This document shows, one piece after another, positions 1-11,220 of a DNA stretch of 64,000 bases. The notes under the pieces were generated by a model that did no database searches, was not told the DNA's origin, and saw only the letters and a list, made by a program, of their open reading frames with translations. Source of the stretch: Pelomyxa schiedti. Lineage: Eukaryota > Evosea > Pelobiontida > Pelomyxidae. The stretch covers positions 43,407 through 107,406 of the forward strand of contig JAHLWZ010000633.1 of the NCBI GenBank assembly GCA_020536535.1. The letters are read 5' to 3'. Position numbers and translations under genes: made by a program. Numbering within the stretch: the stretch's first letter is position 1; each line of letters starts with the position of its first letter.

Positions 1-855
1 CCTTCAGCGAATCCTCCTTCAGTGCGGAAACCAAAACCAAAGCCAACCAGCGTTATTCCTCCCGCACTTCCAACATCATGTAGTATTCCATCACACGAAA
101 CAAATGTATCCTTCACATCACAACCACCCACACCTCAACCAACTGCCAGTACAAACACAACCCCCTCTGAGGAAGAACTCTACACGCAGTTTCAAGAAGC
201 TGTATATTCCCTGTTTTCCCCTAATGACTCTGCATTCCGATGGGACATATTGCTATCCAGTGTACATGAGGGAGTTTCCCCGGAGGACAGCTTTTTAGCC
301 GCAATGGACAAAACAATAGAAGACCTGGCATCATCACCCATTCCCCCCACTGAGGTCCCGGCGGAACAAACAACACAAGCAAGCACTCCCACCAATTACA
401 CAACGCCAAGCAATAGCGAGAGTCCCAAGATAAATTCCGCAATGCAGTATACAACACCACAATCAGAATCATCACTGTCACTATCACCAACACAATCATC
501 TACCTCCATTTCATCCTTTTGGGAGGAAGAAAACACTGACGATGACCTGGCTCTTGCTCTCAAGCTTCAAGCCGAGGAAGAGGACAATAAAACCACAAGC
601 CCGGTACTAAGTACACCCAAGGAATCCACGTCATCACAAATGGATGCTGATCTTGCATTTGCACTGTCACTACAGGAGGAAGAGGAAGAGAAGAACAAGC
701 GGCTTCAACAAGTACTTCAAAAACAACAACAGCCACTTCCATGTAAAATTCCTACCAGCACATTCCCTTCCTCTCCAACAAACACACCAAAAACCACCAC
801 CAAGAAAAAACCAAAGGGTAGAAAACCCACAAACCGGAATAAGAATCTAAGTTGA
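1..855 (+). CDS. UIM-containing low-complexity protein, C-terminal part
   Basis: The reading frame is open from the first base, so the N-terminus lies outside the window; the visible 284 residues end at a TGA at 853-855. Most of it is Ser/Thr/Pro/Gln-rich and probably disordered. Two similar segments near the C-terminus read DDDLALALKLQAEEED and DADLAFALSLQEEEEE. They match the ubiquitin-interacting motif pattern, with an acidic start, a central A-L pair and an acidic end, so the protein probably binds ubiquitin. The last 35 residues are Lys/Pro-rich. The family cannot be named because any catalytic or structural domain would be upstream. The UIM reading is from pattern alone. Confidence 0.6.
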   Translation, partial: PSANPPSVRKPKPKPTSVIPPALPTSCSIPSHETNVSFTSQPPTPQPTASTNTTPSEEELYTQFQEAVYSLFSPNDSAFRWDILLSSVHEGVSPEDSFLAAMDKTIEDLASSPIPPTEVPAEQTTQASTPTNYTTPSNSESPKINSAMQYTTPQSESSLSLSPTQSSTSISSFWEEENTDDDLALALKLQAEEEDNKTTSPVLSTPKESTSSQMDADLAFALSLQEEEEEKNKRLQQVLQKQQQPLPCKIPTSTFPSSPTNTPKTTTKKKPKGRKPTNRNKNLS

Positions 856-885
856 ATTTCAGGCTTTCCTCTTATTTTTATCACA

Positions 886-2620
886 TCAAGAAGTACCAGA
901 GAAGATGTGGCCATTTACGCAACAGAGTGTGTTTTCCACAAGACTTTTGTGGCAGAAAGGGTCACCTGCCTCCTTCACAATTGGAATTGTGAGGCATGTA
1001 GCACGGTGGACAGATACAGATGTATCTGAGTGACAGTAGTAGCAAAGTGCTGAGGCCTGAGGCTGGTTGGCTGCTGTGATTAGTCCCTGGGCTATTTTGT
1101 TGCCTTCAGGTGTCAGTGTGCACCAAACTTTGATTCCGGGTTCCCCGTAATTGCTGCAGCGGCTGATGGAATTTTGGGTTGTGCACTCACAGCACCACAC
1201 GATGGTGTGTTTGCTCAGCTCCGGAAGCAAATTGAACCGGTAGAATGTGCCCCTTTTTAGATCAAAATTGGGCCGGTACTGTGTTATGTTCGTGTAAATT
1301 TTGTTTTGTGAGCCTGGAGAAAAACGGAGAGGGTGGGGCTCACTTTTTGAAAATCCATCAGGTTTAGTATGGCCCAACAGCGACTGTAGGCTATCATAAT
1401 ATTGTTGTCCAAATCGAGTCTGTCCTTCTTGCAGTGGAAACACTTTGTAGAATATGGTTTTAGTACCTCCAGTTTGTGATGCGCTCTAAATGAAGGTGAG
1501 GAGCTTGTTGATGTGGTGGCCACACATGTAAAGGGAGATTGGCGACATCAGAGGCAGATCACTTAAGTCTTCATCAGGGCCAGAAAACCATCTGTAGGGT
1601 CTACCAACCCATTTTTTCACATCTGTGTAAAATTAATTAATGCGGTTAAAGTTCCAAAGAGCAACCTGTCACAGGTCTGTATCCACGAGCACTGCAAATT
1701 AATTTTATAAGTGCATGGCAATGAACTGTAATAAAGGTGTCGCGGGACGAGCAGGCCAGAGCCGAAATATCCCAAGGTGACAGCAGACACAAAATCCCAA
1801 CCACAGTGGCAGTGGGAAGGGATACCCCAAGCATGGAATAGCTTTCTTTAAGCTCACTTGGTAATGGAACAATCTTGGAACCAGGTGCATCAGAAATAGA
1901 CGAGGAATATTTCCTTTGGAGCTGGATACTGAGCGAAGAAAACTCACCCATGACAAGATACAGGACAGATTCTACTGATCCTGGCTATAGCTATAACATA
2001 AGCAAAACAAAAAATCTTTCTGGGCTAACCTGCAGAGACATGACTTGCTCATAAAGAGGTTGTGCAACAGTGAAGTCAACAATTTTTCCGTGCTCCAATA
2101 CTTGCAATCCAAACATGAGGGTTCGCACTGCGTGAACAAGCTTCTTCTTCCCGAGGTAGATTTGTTTAGTTGCATGAGCACCACCAGCATAACCCAATTC
2201 TAAAAGGAACCTAGTAATATTCATGTTAAAGGAATTTTTAGTCCGGCACAACATCAGTCCACCTGGATTTCTCCTGAAGATAGTTGGCTGAAAACAAAAA
2301 TGACGGGACCACGACAGAGGGATCTACTTGTGGGAGGGATGGTGGTGGCGATCCCTATAAAGGTTCTTAGAAGTGGTATTTGAAAAATACATTGTACATA
2401 CTTTCCATATGGAAGTACTTGGTTGGCTGGCAATTTCAACAGCAAATGGTACCCACGCCAAAAGAAGTGCATTAAATGTTTCAGGGGAGAAGACAAAAAA
2501 ATCACATGGAGGTCCTTGGAGCGCTGTAGTCATAAGAAATTTATGATTCTGTCCCTGAATTAAGTTTTGCAGTGGTGGTATCCACCCTCGACTGAGCAGC
2601 CACTGCAAGTTATCCTGCAT
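886..2620 (-). CDS. nucleotidyltransferase-like protein with an F-box-like segment
   Basis: Several short exons read in one direction. The first (about 2402-2620) contains PCDFFVFSPETFNALLLAW. A later exon has KKKLVHAVRTLMFGLQVLEHGK and then a QRKYSS...PLPSEL tail. This order resembles predicted nucleotidyltransferases of the COG3541 type: a D-x-x-x-FS core, a helix of the K-x-x-x-H-x-x-R-x-x-x-x-x kind, and a Leu-Pro-rich end. The usual G-S-x(n)-D-x-D catalytic site was not found, so activity is unproven. The same frame continues into LPTATVVGILCLLSPWD followed by a SSR segment, which looks like an F-box. The 3' exon (886-1437) encodes a Cys-containing domain I do not recognise. Likely introns include one at about 1984-2028 and 2237-2276. 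The exon chain downstream of 1640 is uncertain, and this could be two genes. Confidence 0.45.
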
Positions 2621-2848
2621 CTTTGCATATGGTGCATCATACCTTGCTTAATTAAATTAATTTGGAACTTCAATTTAACAGTACCCAATCACAACAAAAT
2701 CGAAATCAGCATCAGGGCTGGGGTTAGGAGAGTATACTCGGGAACCAAATGAATACCTAGCTAAAATAAGTACCAAATTTTTCGTTTGTTTAGTGCAACA
2801 CATTGGCCAAATGGGTGGCAGAAAGTCCACACGATGTTGCAAACGTAC

Positions 2849-3899
2849 TCAGTTTCCCATCTTTGGTTTGAAGCCACTCTGCATGCTTTCTGCTCTCCTC
2901 TTCCTGTAGTTGTTAGATATTAGACATCGACCAACTGCAAGAACCTCGCGTTGTCTTTTTGCTTCCCAGAGTGCATTTGTTGTTGGGAAATATAAAATTG
3001 CACATAGTGCGCCAACAACAAATAGTTGATGCACACTTGAAGGATCTTTTGCCGAACATTCGAAGTACCTTAAGAAGTATTAAAGAATCATTGTTTTAGG
3101 TGAGTGTACCCTAATGCTCCGTGCTTTTTGGCCCATAGTGTCAGCTGCTCAGCGGAAACGGTGCCCTCTGTTTTCTAAGGATTGAATGAATAAGTTGAAA
3201 AGCTCGTTTGTGGATACCAGATCTGATTTGGTGCCGACAAGGATATAAGGAATCTTAGGGTAAATTTCGTGGTCAGCATGAAACGAGGAAGAACAGGCAC
3301 TGCAGTTTTGTTAGCACAAAAGAAGGTATTGCCTTTGCCAACCCAGAAACTTCCCGCTCTGTCACCTCCTTATCTAAACGAATACATCGAAAGGAGAAGT
3401 GCGCCCATCTGTAGTACGAAGGAAGAACACGAGAGTACTGGCATGCATATGAGGTGTCAGTGAGTATGAGTGAATATGCTAGAGTGGCCGGAATCGAGGG
3501 TGACTTCAGATATTTGTAACTTCCGAATCCAGAAAGCAAAGGCAACTTCACAAGGGAAACTCTCACTTCGTCCACAGCTGCCAAAGATGAGGTTTTTTCT
3601 CAATCCAAAAAATGGGACTCACTGCCTCCAGAGGACAACTTCCCCCGTGTTAGTGCAGTTATCAATGAAGTCCTTCCTGAGTGGTCCTATTCTCATAAAA
3701 ATTAGTTGTACAACAGGGGAAAAAGTGATGCTTTTACCTCCCCATCCAAAATGATCTTGATAGGCCGACAGTGGCCTGACACATCCGCCTTGGACGACGA
3801 CACCTTGGCCTCGATGTAGTTCAGCCACTCATCTGCCGTCCTTGGGTCCACTTGCCCCTCTTCGCTCGTCGTACACTCCCGCGTCTCTGTAGATCCCAT
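2849..3899 (-). CDS. divergent Rho/Ras-type small GTPase
   Basis: Spliced by eye, the protein runs IKIILDGE-DHSGRTSLITAL, then a switch-I-like region, then YILVGTKSDL (the G4 motif TKSD), then YFECSAKDPSSVHQLF (the G5 motif SAK), and ends in a basic tail. That is the order of a Rho-family GTPase, which switches between GDP and GTP forms to control cytoskeleton or signalling. Oddities: the P-loop lysine is arginine (SGRT), no clear DxxG switch II can be identified, and there is no CAAX prenylation box. Introns of about 41-51 bases give clean frames at 3044-3084, 3179-3221 and 3672-3722; one in the middle (3260-3420) is unresolved. I chose the ATG at 3899; an upstream ATG at 4040 is possible but overlaps the divergent neighbour. 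Confidence 0.6.
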
Positions 3900-3994
3900 C
3901 CCCAGCACCGATTCGATTCTTGGTTGGAAAACCCGCTCGTTTTCGCCGAACCTCTTCGGATCTCGAGCCAGAACGAGAGATTTTCTTACCAACG
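3900..3994. promoter_or_regulatory. shared divergent promoter region
   Basis: Only about 95 bases separate the proposed starts of the minus-strand GTPase and the plus-strand RBR ligase gene. Both genes must initiate from this stretch or from within each other's first exons. No TATA box is evident. Inferred from gene orientation only. Confidence 0.4.
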
Positions 3995-6900
3995 ATGTCC
4001 TCGTCGAGGTCAACCACGACAGCGACGGCGGCTCCGACAACTACAACGAGCGCGAGGACGAGCGCTAGTGCCGCAAGGGTCCGGTGCGGCCTAGGGGTGG
4101 GGGCGCGTCTGTTGGACAAAATCCAGCGCACTGTCGTACGCGGGGATCCCTGGCGCATGACGGGCATGCTGGAGGGCGGCGACACCCCCGCCTTCTCGGT
4201 GAGCACGTTCATGGACCCCGAGACGTGCGACGACGGCTGCTCGACTCTGGCCGCCGCCCTGAGCTTCGCACTGGCCCACCGCTCAATGCCCTGCCTCGAG
4301 GCGCTCGTCGCACGCCGTCTTACAGACGCACCCCCCGCTTGTTCCTTGGCGGATCAACTTCCAAACCCTCAGACGAGAACAACTACGTCAAGCTCGACTG
4401 CAATTGCAATTGAAAATGGAAATGGAAATGAAATTATACATGCTGCTATTAATACTGGTACTACCCCTAGTTCCACTTCCAGTGCCAAGGGAGTGGAAAC
4501 TGATGTTTCCAGTTCCAACTCTGCCACCACTTCCACTTCCAGTTCTAGTGCAAGTGAAAACGAAACTACCACTCCACCATTACAAAGGACAAGAAGGCCT
4601 GCTCGTTTACCTCTTGACTTGCACAACGCATCTCTCCCATCAGTATCTGGGAGGCGTCCACTTGTGGTTGCTGTTCTATGGTGCCGCCGTGCAGTCGAGC
4701 TACTTTTGCAGGCTGGCGCTGACCCAAATGACGGCACAGCCCTTGCCTGGGCTGTGGATATGAATCCGTGTTGTGTGCTGCCTCTTCTGCATGCTGGGGC
4801 TAGTCCAGTGGCAGCGTGTGCTGTTCCACCACCAAAGTTCCCATCCTCGGGTACTCCAAGAGATAAGGCATCTGCATTATATAGAGTATTATTGCGAGGA
4901 AGCTCAAAATCGTTCGAGCCTCCCTCTGCAGGTGCTGAACTTCCACCAAATTCCGAATTTGCAAGTATCGATACAGCGCCTCAGCCATCCATAAACGATG
5001 TGATCAAGTGGCTGCTTTATAAAACATCACCAAGAGATCTGGAGCAATTCATGTTAGAGACCCTCTCTGATTGGAGTTTTGGGGGCTCTGGTCGAACTTC
5101 TTTGGAATTGGGAGCTATATGCTATGACAGAGGAATATTGACTGCTGATCAATTTTCCCGCTTTATACATGCCGCTCCAGACCGAAGGTATATTTCCTCT
5201 CTTCTTGGGAGTGTGAAATAAACAAAACCAAAACAAAAAAAAGGGAAGCAGCAAAATACAGCTTGCCATCCTCGAAAAAAGGCGACAATGATCAAGATGC
5301 ACTTCCTCCCCCTCTTCCCCCCATTGTGATTGCTTTTTCCTCGGGCAAAAGACCCCACCCAAGTCTACCTCCTAAAATTCACATTTCCGAGAAAATTTCC
5401 ATCCACCAGAAGGTTAATAGAAACGGTGACATCGCTGGAATCATCGATGACATCAAACATTCACCACCAATTCCCCGCCTGTGCCTCTCACGGAAAAATA
5501 GCTGTCTTCAAATAATCGTGTTTGAAGCAGCAATGATTTACCGTCAAATGCCTCTACTTCAGCGACTCCTCGATCACCCTATCCCCTTAGTTTCACCATC
5601 TCAAATCAAATCTCTAAATGAGTTGCAATCAACTCTTCCTGCTTTAAGTTCTACCACCACTACAACCTCAAGTACAACGACAACCCAAACAACACTTACT
5701 GGCTCAGATGAAACCAGTAAAACAATTCCCGAACCACCTGCAGAAACAGATATCGTCACACTGCCCCTTGACTTGCGGGGGATAACCCTCCCTAGAATAA
5801 ATAAGATACCTGCCCTCATTTCCGCATTACAATGGGGACCAGAGGCTGTAAAGCTTCTTCTACATGCGGGACATACCTCCAACTCCGGAGCACCATTAGC
5901 TTGGGCAGTGGACCTTTGCTCTCAAACAACTGAGCTTCTACTTCAATATCGCTTTTCAACTATAGAGCCAGGTTGTTCCCTCCCTTCATCCACTATCCCT
6001 ATGGCGCGACAACATGCCCCTGCTTTGATCCGAGTACTTTCTGATGCCACCACGAAGCAATCTTCTGTTCCCATGCTGAATTTACTCCTAGAAAACACAC
6101 GCGAGGAGGAATTGGAACTACTGTGTGAGCAAGATTTTAAACAACCCTGGGGTTGCATGGGTGATGACAAAGGGAATATTTGTAATTGGAAGTGTAAACC
6201 TTCATGTCTAGATTATGCTGTTCTCTGTTTTTCAAACCGAGCCCTTAATTCGACCCAGTTCTCTCGTTTCATACGAGCTGCCCCACAATGTGATATAGAT
6301 CCCTCAAAACTCCCCCCGGCTCCGACTGCTGTTACGTCAAGCATTATGTACCGCAGAATTCCTCCCAGTGTTCTATATATGACATGCCAACGGGGTAACA
6401 TTGAGGGAGTAATTGCTCTGCTCAGACGGGGAGCAAATTCGCAGGCTATTGTTCCGCCGTATGGCGAGACTCCTCTGCACGCAGCAGCTGCTGGAAATTA
6501 CCCTGCAATTTGCAAACTTCTTGTAGATTCTGGAGCCAAGAGTAACGTTTTGTCTCAAGCTTCCCCCGACTTGGGTCCAATGACTCCTATTGACTACGCT
6601 AGGTTAAATAGTAACTTTCAGCTCGTCCGCTTTCTTTCAGATCCTCTTAGAAGGTATACCCACTATTTTGTGAAGCCTCTCCATCTTACTTCACTTAGTT
6701 CTCTCCAAGGCCTACTTGTAAATCTGAACCTAGACTCTCAAATTACCTCATTCAGCGAGATTGCCGAACCAAATCCTCCTCCGCCAAAACAAGGGACTTG
6801 TGGCATCTGTCTCGAAGAAAGTAGTCTTCTGTCGTTGAGCCGTTGTGGCCATGCGTAAGTCAACCAAATTTGTTTTTTCCTCATGTTTCACAGATTCTGT

Positions 6901-7949
6901 CGAGACTGCTTGGACCAATGGTTCAAGAATAGTGAAACGGCACATCTCCGATGCCCAAAGCGTGGTTGCATTGGAATTGCCTCTTACTATGATGTTTTGT
7001 AAATTTCTTCTTTACTTCTGAAATGTTATCAATCCCCAGTACAGAGCTGCATTAAAGAACACAGAATCATTTGAACAAAGCATGCTTCGGAGGGGATTGA
7101 GTACCGTTGAGGGTTTTATTCACTGCCCAAAGTGTAACTATGGAGGTTTTGCTGTTTGTGATGACGCCATATGTAATGAGTGTGGACTTCATTTTTGTGT
7201 TAAATGTTTATTGGAGCATCACCCTGGTGCCTCGTATGCCTCTTTTTCCCAAAACCTCAGACCCTGCTTAAAAGCCTTAGGTGTAATGACATGACTAAAA
7301 TTCTACTTGTTGATCAATTGGAAAGGCGGAAAGAAAAGAGATTAACAGAGGAAGGCACTCTCTTAAATAAGGTTAGTTCTTTTTCTCCCACTCTTTTCTA
7401 GAATCCTTATTCCAGAATCGGTAATAAATTCCACCCGTGGTCGACACAATAAAGTGGATGAACACAAATGCCCGGCCATGCCCTCAATGCAAAGCCATGA
7501 TCCAGAAAGACGGCGGCTGCAGTCACATGACCTGCTCCCACTGCAAGCACCAATTCTGCTGGCTATGTATGCTGCCGTACATCAGCCGGCTCACCGGCGA
7601 CCAAGTTGATCCCTGCGAGAGGATTCCCGCGAAGCTTCAGTTCTCCCTGCACTACTTCACCCCAGAGCCCCAGGTGTACCTAGCCATCAGCGGCTCCATC
7701 GCCAAGCTGGGGTTATGGGACCCCTCGAAAGCTGTCCCGATGACCCGGCAGGCCTCGGGATGGTGGACAGTCACACTGGACCTCATGGTGGGATCCACAT
7801 TCTACTGGAAGTTTGTGGTGTGCAATTCAGCCGATCGCAAAGCCTTGAGGTGGGAGGGTACCCCAAACCGGCACTGGAGGGTGATATTCCAGGATGCCAT
7901 TTACACGGCCCAGTGGGAATCAACAAAGTACGTGCAACACCGACCATGA
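3995..7949 (+). CDS. ankyrin-repeat RBR-type E3 ubiquitin ligase with C-terminal CBM20 starch-binding domain
   Basis: A multi-exon gene. The N-terminal half has two related modules (about 4600-5187 and 5760-6300), each with PLDL, a HAG/QAGADP-like ankyrin turn, LAWAVD and a QFSRFI.AAP segment; canonical ankyrin repeats follow ([20 protein letters not shown]). RING1 begins [19 protein letters not shown], the IBR has [20 protein letters not shown], and RING2 has CPQC...[10 protein letters not shown]...[10 protein letters not shown], keeping the Cys that carries ubiquitin in RBR ligases. The last 110 residues match CBM20: [20 protein letters not shown], then a W...YWKFV strand, then WEGTPNRHW. 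Supported introns: 5188-5261, 6855-6893, 6999-7044 and 7234-7280; one near 7370-7455 is less certain. The enzyme should ubiquitinate substrates while binding glycogen or starch-like glucan; the glucan link is inference from the domain. Confidence 0.85.
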
Positions 7950-8135
7950 TGACCCACACTAGATATCACCTCACATCAAACACCCACACCACCTTGTTTC
8001 CGTGCACCCATATCCATCACCTTGATCATTCCCAACGTTGTTGATGACAAAACGCGTGCTGTATTTACACTGAAACTCCAAAACAACTTCGTCTAACTGA
8101 AGGTGTGGTTGAGTGCATCGGCTACCCCCCGCGTA

Positions 8136-9036
8136 ATGGCGTTGCCACGAGGAGCAGGACTTGGGCAGGTTATGGGACTAGTGGCGGCGGCGGCGATGGT
8201 GGTCGCGACGCTGTGGGGCGTGGCGTCGGGGCACGAGGTCACGCTGCTGTCGTTGACGATTCCTCAACAAGGGCCGTGCAACGAGGCGTGCCTGCCGCGG
8301 TCGGCGGCGCACGTGTGTGGGCCGTGCGCTGCGCCTGAGTGCCGTGGGTGCCAGTGGTGCCCAGAATGCAGGGTACTAATGCCAATCAATGAACCAAACA
8401 ACCAACCAACCAACCAACCAAACAGTCAACCAATAAAATATGTGTATCTATCACACAAATGGCTTCCCTGCTACCCCCACAAACCCATTAATAGAATCAA
8501 CAACCAAACAACTGGAATCGTGGTGTGATGTTGGGACTATCTGTGTTGTGCGGGATTGGGTGTTTACCTTTTGTCTGTTCCCGATTCACCTCCTTTAACT
8601 GTTTTGCAAAAGAGAAGGGGACTAGATTTTTTCCTGGACGTGGAGGTGGAGGTATTAGTGTACTTTATTTTATTTTTTTTTTTCTTTTTGTTTTGTAATA
8701 TCGGCATCCAGTTAACTGACCCCCAACCACCTTGTAGTGCACAAATTTTCCCAATGTGATCGCTGAGCCCTACAATCACACCAAATTCTGCGCACCATGT
8801 GAAGCTTCTGACTTTGAGGGTTGTGAGCAGTGCGTGCTTTGTGTGGAAGACAAAAAGGTTCTTTCTCCCCTGCCAAACCTTATTCATTATTTTACTAGGA
8901 ATCGGGCCGAGATGCGGCACCCACAACAAAGTTGGCTTTCCTGTTAATTTCACTTATATGTTCCCTTGGAATCCTTCTCATGTGGGCATACCTGCTTAAA
9001 CCACATGTTCCCCATGGCTATAAGTCGTTGCCTTGA
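8136..9036 (+). CDS. small cysteine-rich type I membrane protein
   Basis: Three exons (8136-8372, 8738-8857, 8899-9036) join in frame to give 164 codons. The N-terminus has a hydrophobic Ala/Val-rich stretch that looks like a signal peptide. The ectodomain carries about 14 cysteines in two similar blocks built on CGPC/CAPC, ECRGCQWCPEC and DFEGCEQCVLC, suggesting a short disulphide-rich repeat. A hydrophobic segment (LAFLLISLICSLGILLMWAY) near the C-terminus is a membrane span, followed by a short basic tail. I do not recognise the family; a surface receptor or adhesion role is only a guess. Intron 1 is 365 bases, about eight times the usual length here. The start chosen is the ATG before the signal-like stretch. 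Confidence 0.7.
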
Positions 9037-9126
9037 CTCAACGCCAATGTTGTGTATTATTGTACTTTGCCTTCTGTTTTTTTGTGGATAATAAAAACTT
9101 ACTCGAAACAAAAATGTTTTTGAAAG

Positions 9127-11120
9127 TCAAGATTGTTTTGTTGCCCCAACAGCCACCTTGACATTCTCTTCAATGGGAATATTCGATTCCCTCAGGGCAT
9201 GAAATATCCCAGGGAGTTGCTGTGGCATTTGTACAAGTTCTCCTACAGTTCTTACATAGGCATTATGCCAGAGGAATGACACAACCATGTGGTCAAGCCC
9301 AAGGACCTCAATGGGGTCTTCCAGTTTGATACTTGGTTGAGGTGGATGCAAATTTTTGGTTTCAGTCAACGCAACGAGGCTAATGTCAGGGTTAGCATAG
9401 TTTTTTCCCTGAGATGGAAGTACGAGAGAAATAGAGAGGCTTGTGCAATGTGATTCTGGATATTTGGTACATAGTTGTCAAGCAGACTAAATTGTTGATG
9501 TTTTTGTACTTGTACAAAATCAGCCACCTGGAAGTGGTTACAATTTGTAGTACGATAGAAAGAATCTCACCGTGAGAATGGGAGGCAATGCATTGTGAAG
9601 AATTTCACATATTCCATCAGGCATATCAGCGAGCACTTGTATGGGTGACTGCTTGCTCAGTTGGCTTATATGAGTGCCAGGTTTTACAATTCGTTGTAAT
9701 TGTTGATGTGGGTCTAGAAGGATGAGTGTGAAGTAGAAGAGAACTCACAAGCACTTAGTTTGTTTGACATGCCACTTTCTGCTGTCTGTCTCAGCTGCTG
9801 TACTTGAGAGAGTTTTTTTTCTAAAGCCACTATTTCTTGCAAAAGAAGGTCTTTGGCAGCCTTGGCCAGAACAGTAAGATTAGGAATTGATTGTCTTAGC
9901 AGGTCAAATTTCTGTTGATTTCTTACAGAAATAGCGAGATCCTCAACTGTAGCACTGTGTCAGAGTAAAAATTGCACCCAGTAGACGATACCTGAACAAA
10001 TTCCACTGGCTTTCAGTCTCTCCAGTTCCTGTTCAGTAATGCCAGGAAGGGTTGATAGGGGGTGCAGTGTTTTGGATGGAGTACCTGGCTGTGAGAGAGT
10101 CTCCGCTGTTGGTGCATTCACAGGTGATGTTGGTGAGGTATTTAGTTTGTCAGAAGAAATGCTGGTTGTAGGAGACGGAGAAAGTGGGATGCTTTTTGAT
10201 ACACATGTGTTTGCAACACCATCACTTTTTACAACTTGTGGAGGTGCAGGAAGTGTCTGTTCAGCAGCCTGCTGGTGAATGTGTGATTGCAAGTGGGAAT
10301 GCTGTTGTTGTGGTAGTGGTTGTTGTTGCTGCCGTTGTTGTGGTTGTGCTTGTGGTTGTGGTTGTGTTTTGTGAGAAACAGCAACACATAGAGAAGCACT
10401 GTTTCCAGTTGGGCAATATGACTCAATGATTTTCACACGGTCGAAGTCCACTCCAACAACAGCAGTATGCTCTCCCGGCTCTACTCCCTTGTTAGTGTGA
10501 TGATTCGCAGAACCATCATCGCGATCGGCGCTCGGCTGGAAATTGTAACGCGGCCCGCCGCCGCCGCCGCCATTTGGATTCACGCTTGCAGTTGCATTTG
10601 CATTTGGTTTTGGGCCTACACGCGCTGCCGCCACGCTGCTGGATGCCATGCTCGGCGTGAAAGTGGATTCCATCACAGACACGCCGTTGGTCCAGCAAGC
10701 GCGCGGCTGCGGCTGCGGCGGGGGCGGCGGCATAGACGGCGACAGTGACGGCTGTCTTTGGGCCAGCAACAACAATGGTCTCGCCGCGGTAAGAGGGGCG
10801 CCGCCGCCGCCGATTTGGTGAGGGCACATGTCCGCTGGCGTGCACGTCGTGCTGCAGGCGCTCTTTGGCATTGCTGTTGTTGGTGGAGTGGCGGTGTAGT
10901 TATGGGTGTTTGGTGGCGCTTGTTGTTGCTGTTGCTGACACTGGCTCTCTGTGAGGAAAGTTATGTCGGATGTGGACGAGCGCAACGACGTCTGGGGGAC
11001 GAGGACGAACTCGCCCAAGTTGGAGGGCACTATCACTATCGAGGAGCCCAGGACGTCGCCGTCACCACCACCCGAGCCGCTATTATGGGTCGTGTCACCT
11101 TTCCCCTTCGGCACGTTCAT
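9127..11120 (-). CDS. Q/P-rich protein with helical C-terminal region, unknown function
   Basis: The first exon (11120 down to about 9990) encodes about 375 residues rich in Gln, Pro, Ser and Gly, with His-rich and poly-Gln stretches, so it is largely disordered. Three or four short exons follow: a helical region (VRNQQKFDLLRQSIPNLTVL and KKLSQVQQLRQTAESG), a segment ending ICEILHNALPPILT, and a last exon (9127-9390) with DPIEVLGLDHMVVSFLWHN and VRTVGELVQMPQQLPGI. That last segment resembles the helix-hairpin-helix pattern of bacterial RNA polymerase alpha C-terminal domains (I-x-x-L-x-L...TVGEL), which could be DNA or protein binding, but the match is weak. Composition suggests a nuclear or RNA-related protein. 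Function not recognised. Confidence 0.6.
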
Positions 11121-11220
11121 TCCTTTTTTTTTTCGGTTGCCAGAAGTTGGTTAGCTTTTTAGCGAAAAAGAAAAAAAGGTCCAAGCACAAAAATATCCTT
11201 GTGCATAAGACAGTGACACA

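Noticed and set aside
7437-7949. Separate gene starting with GTG that encodes RING2 and CBM20
   Set aside because: RING1 and IBR lie just upstream in joined exons; a lone RING2 would not be functional. Treated as the 3' end of one gene.
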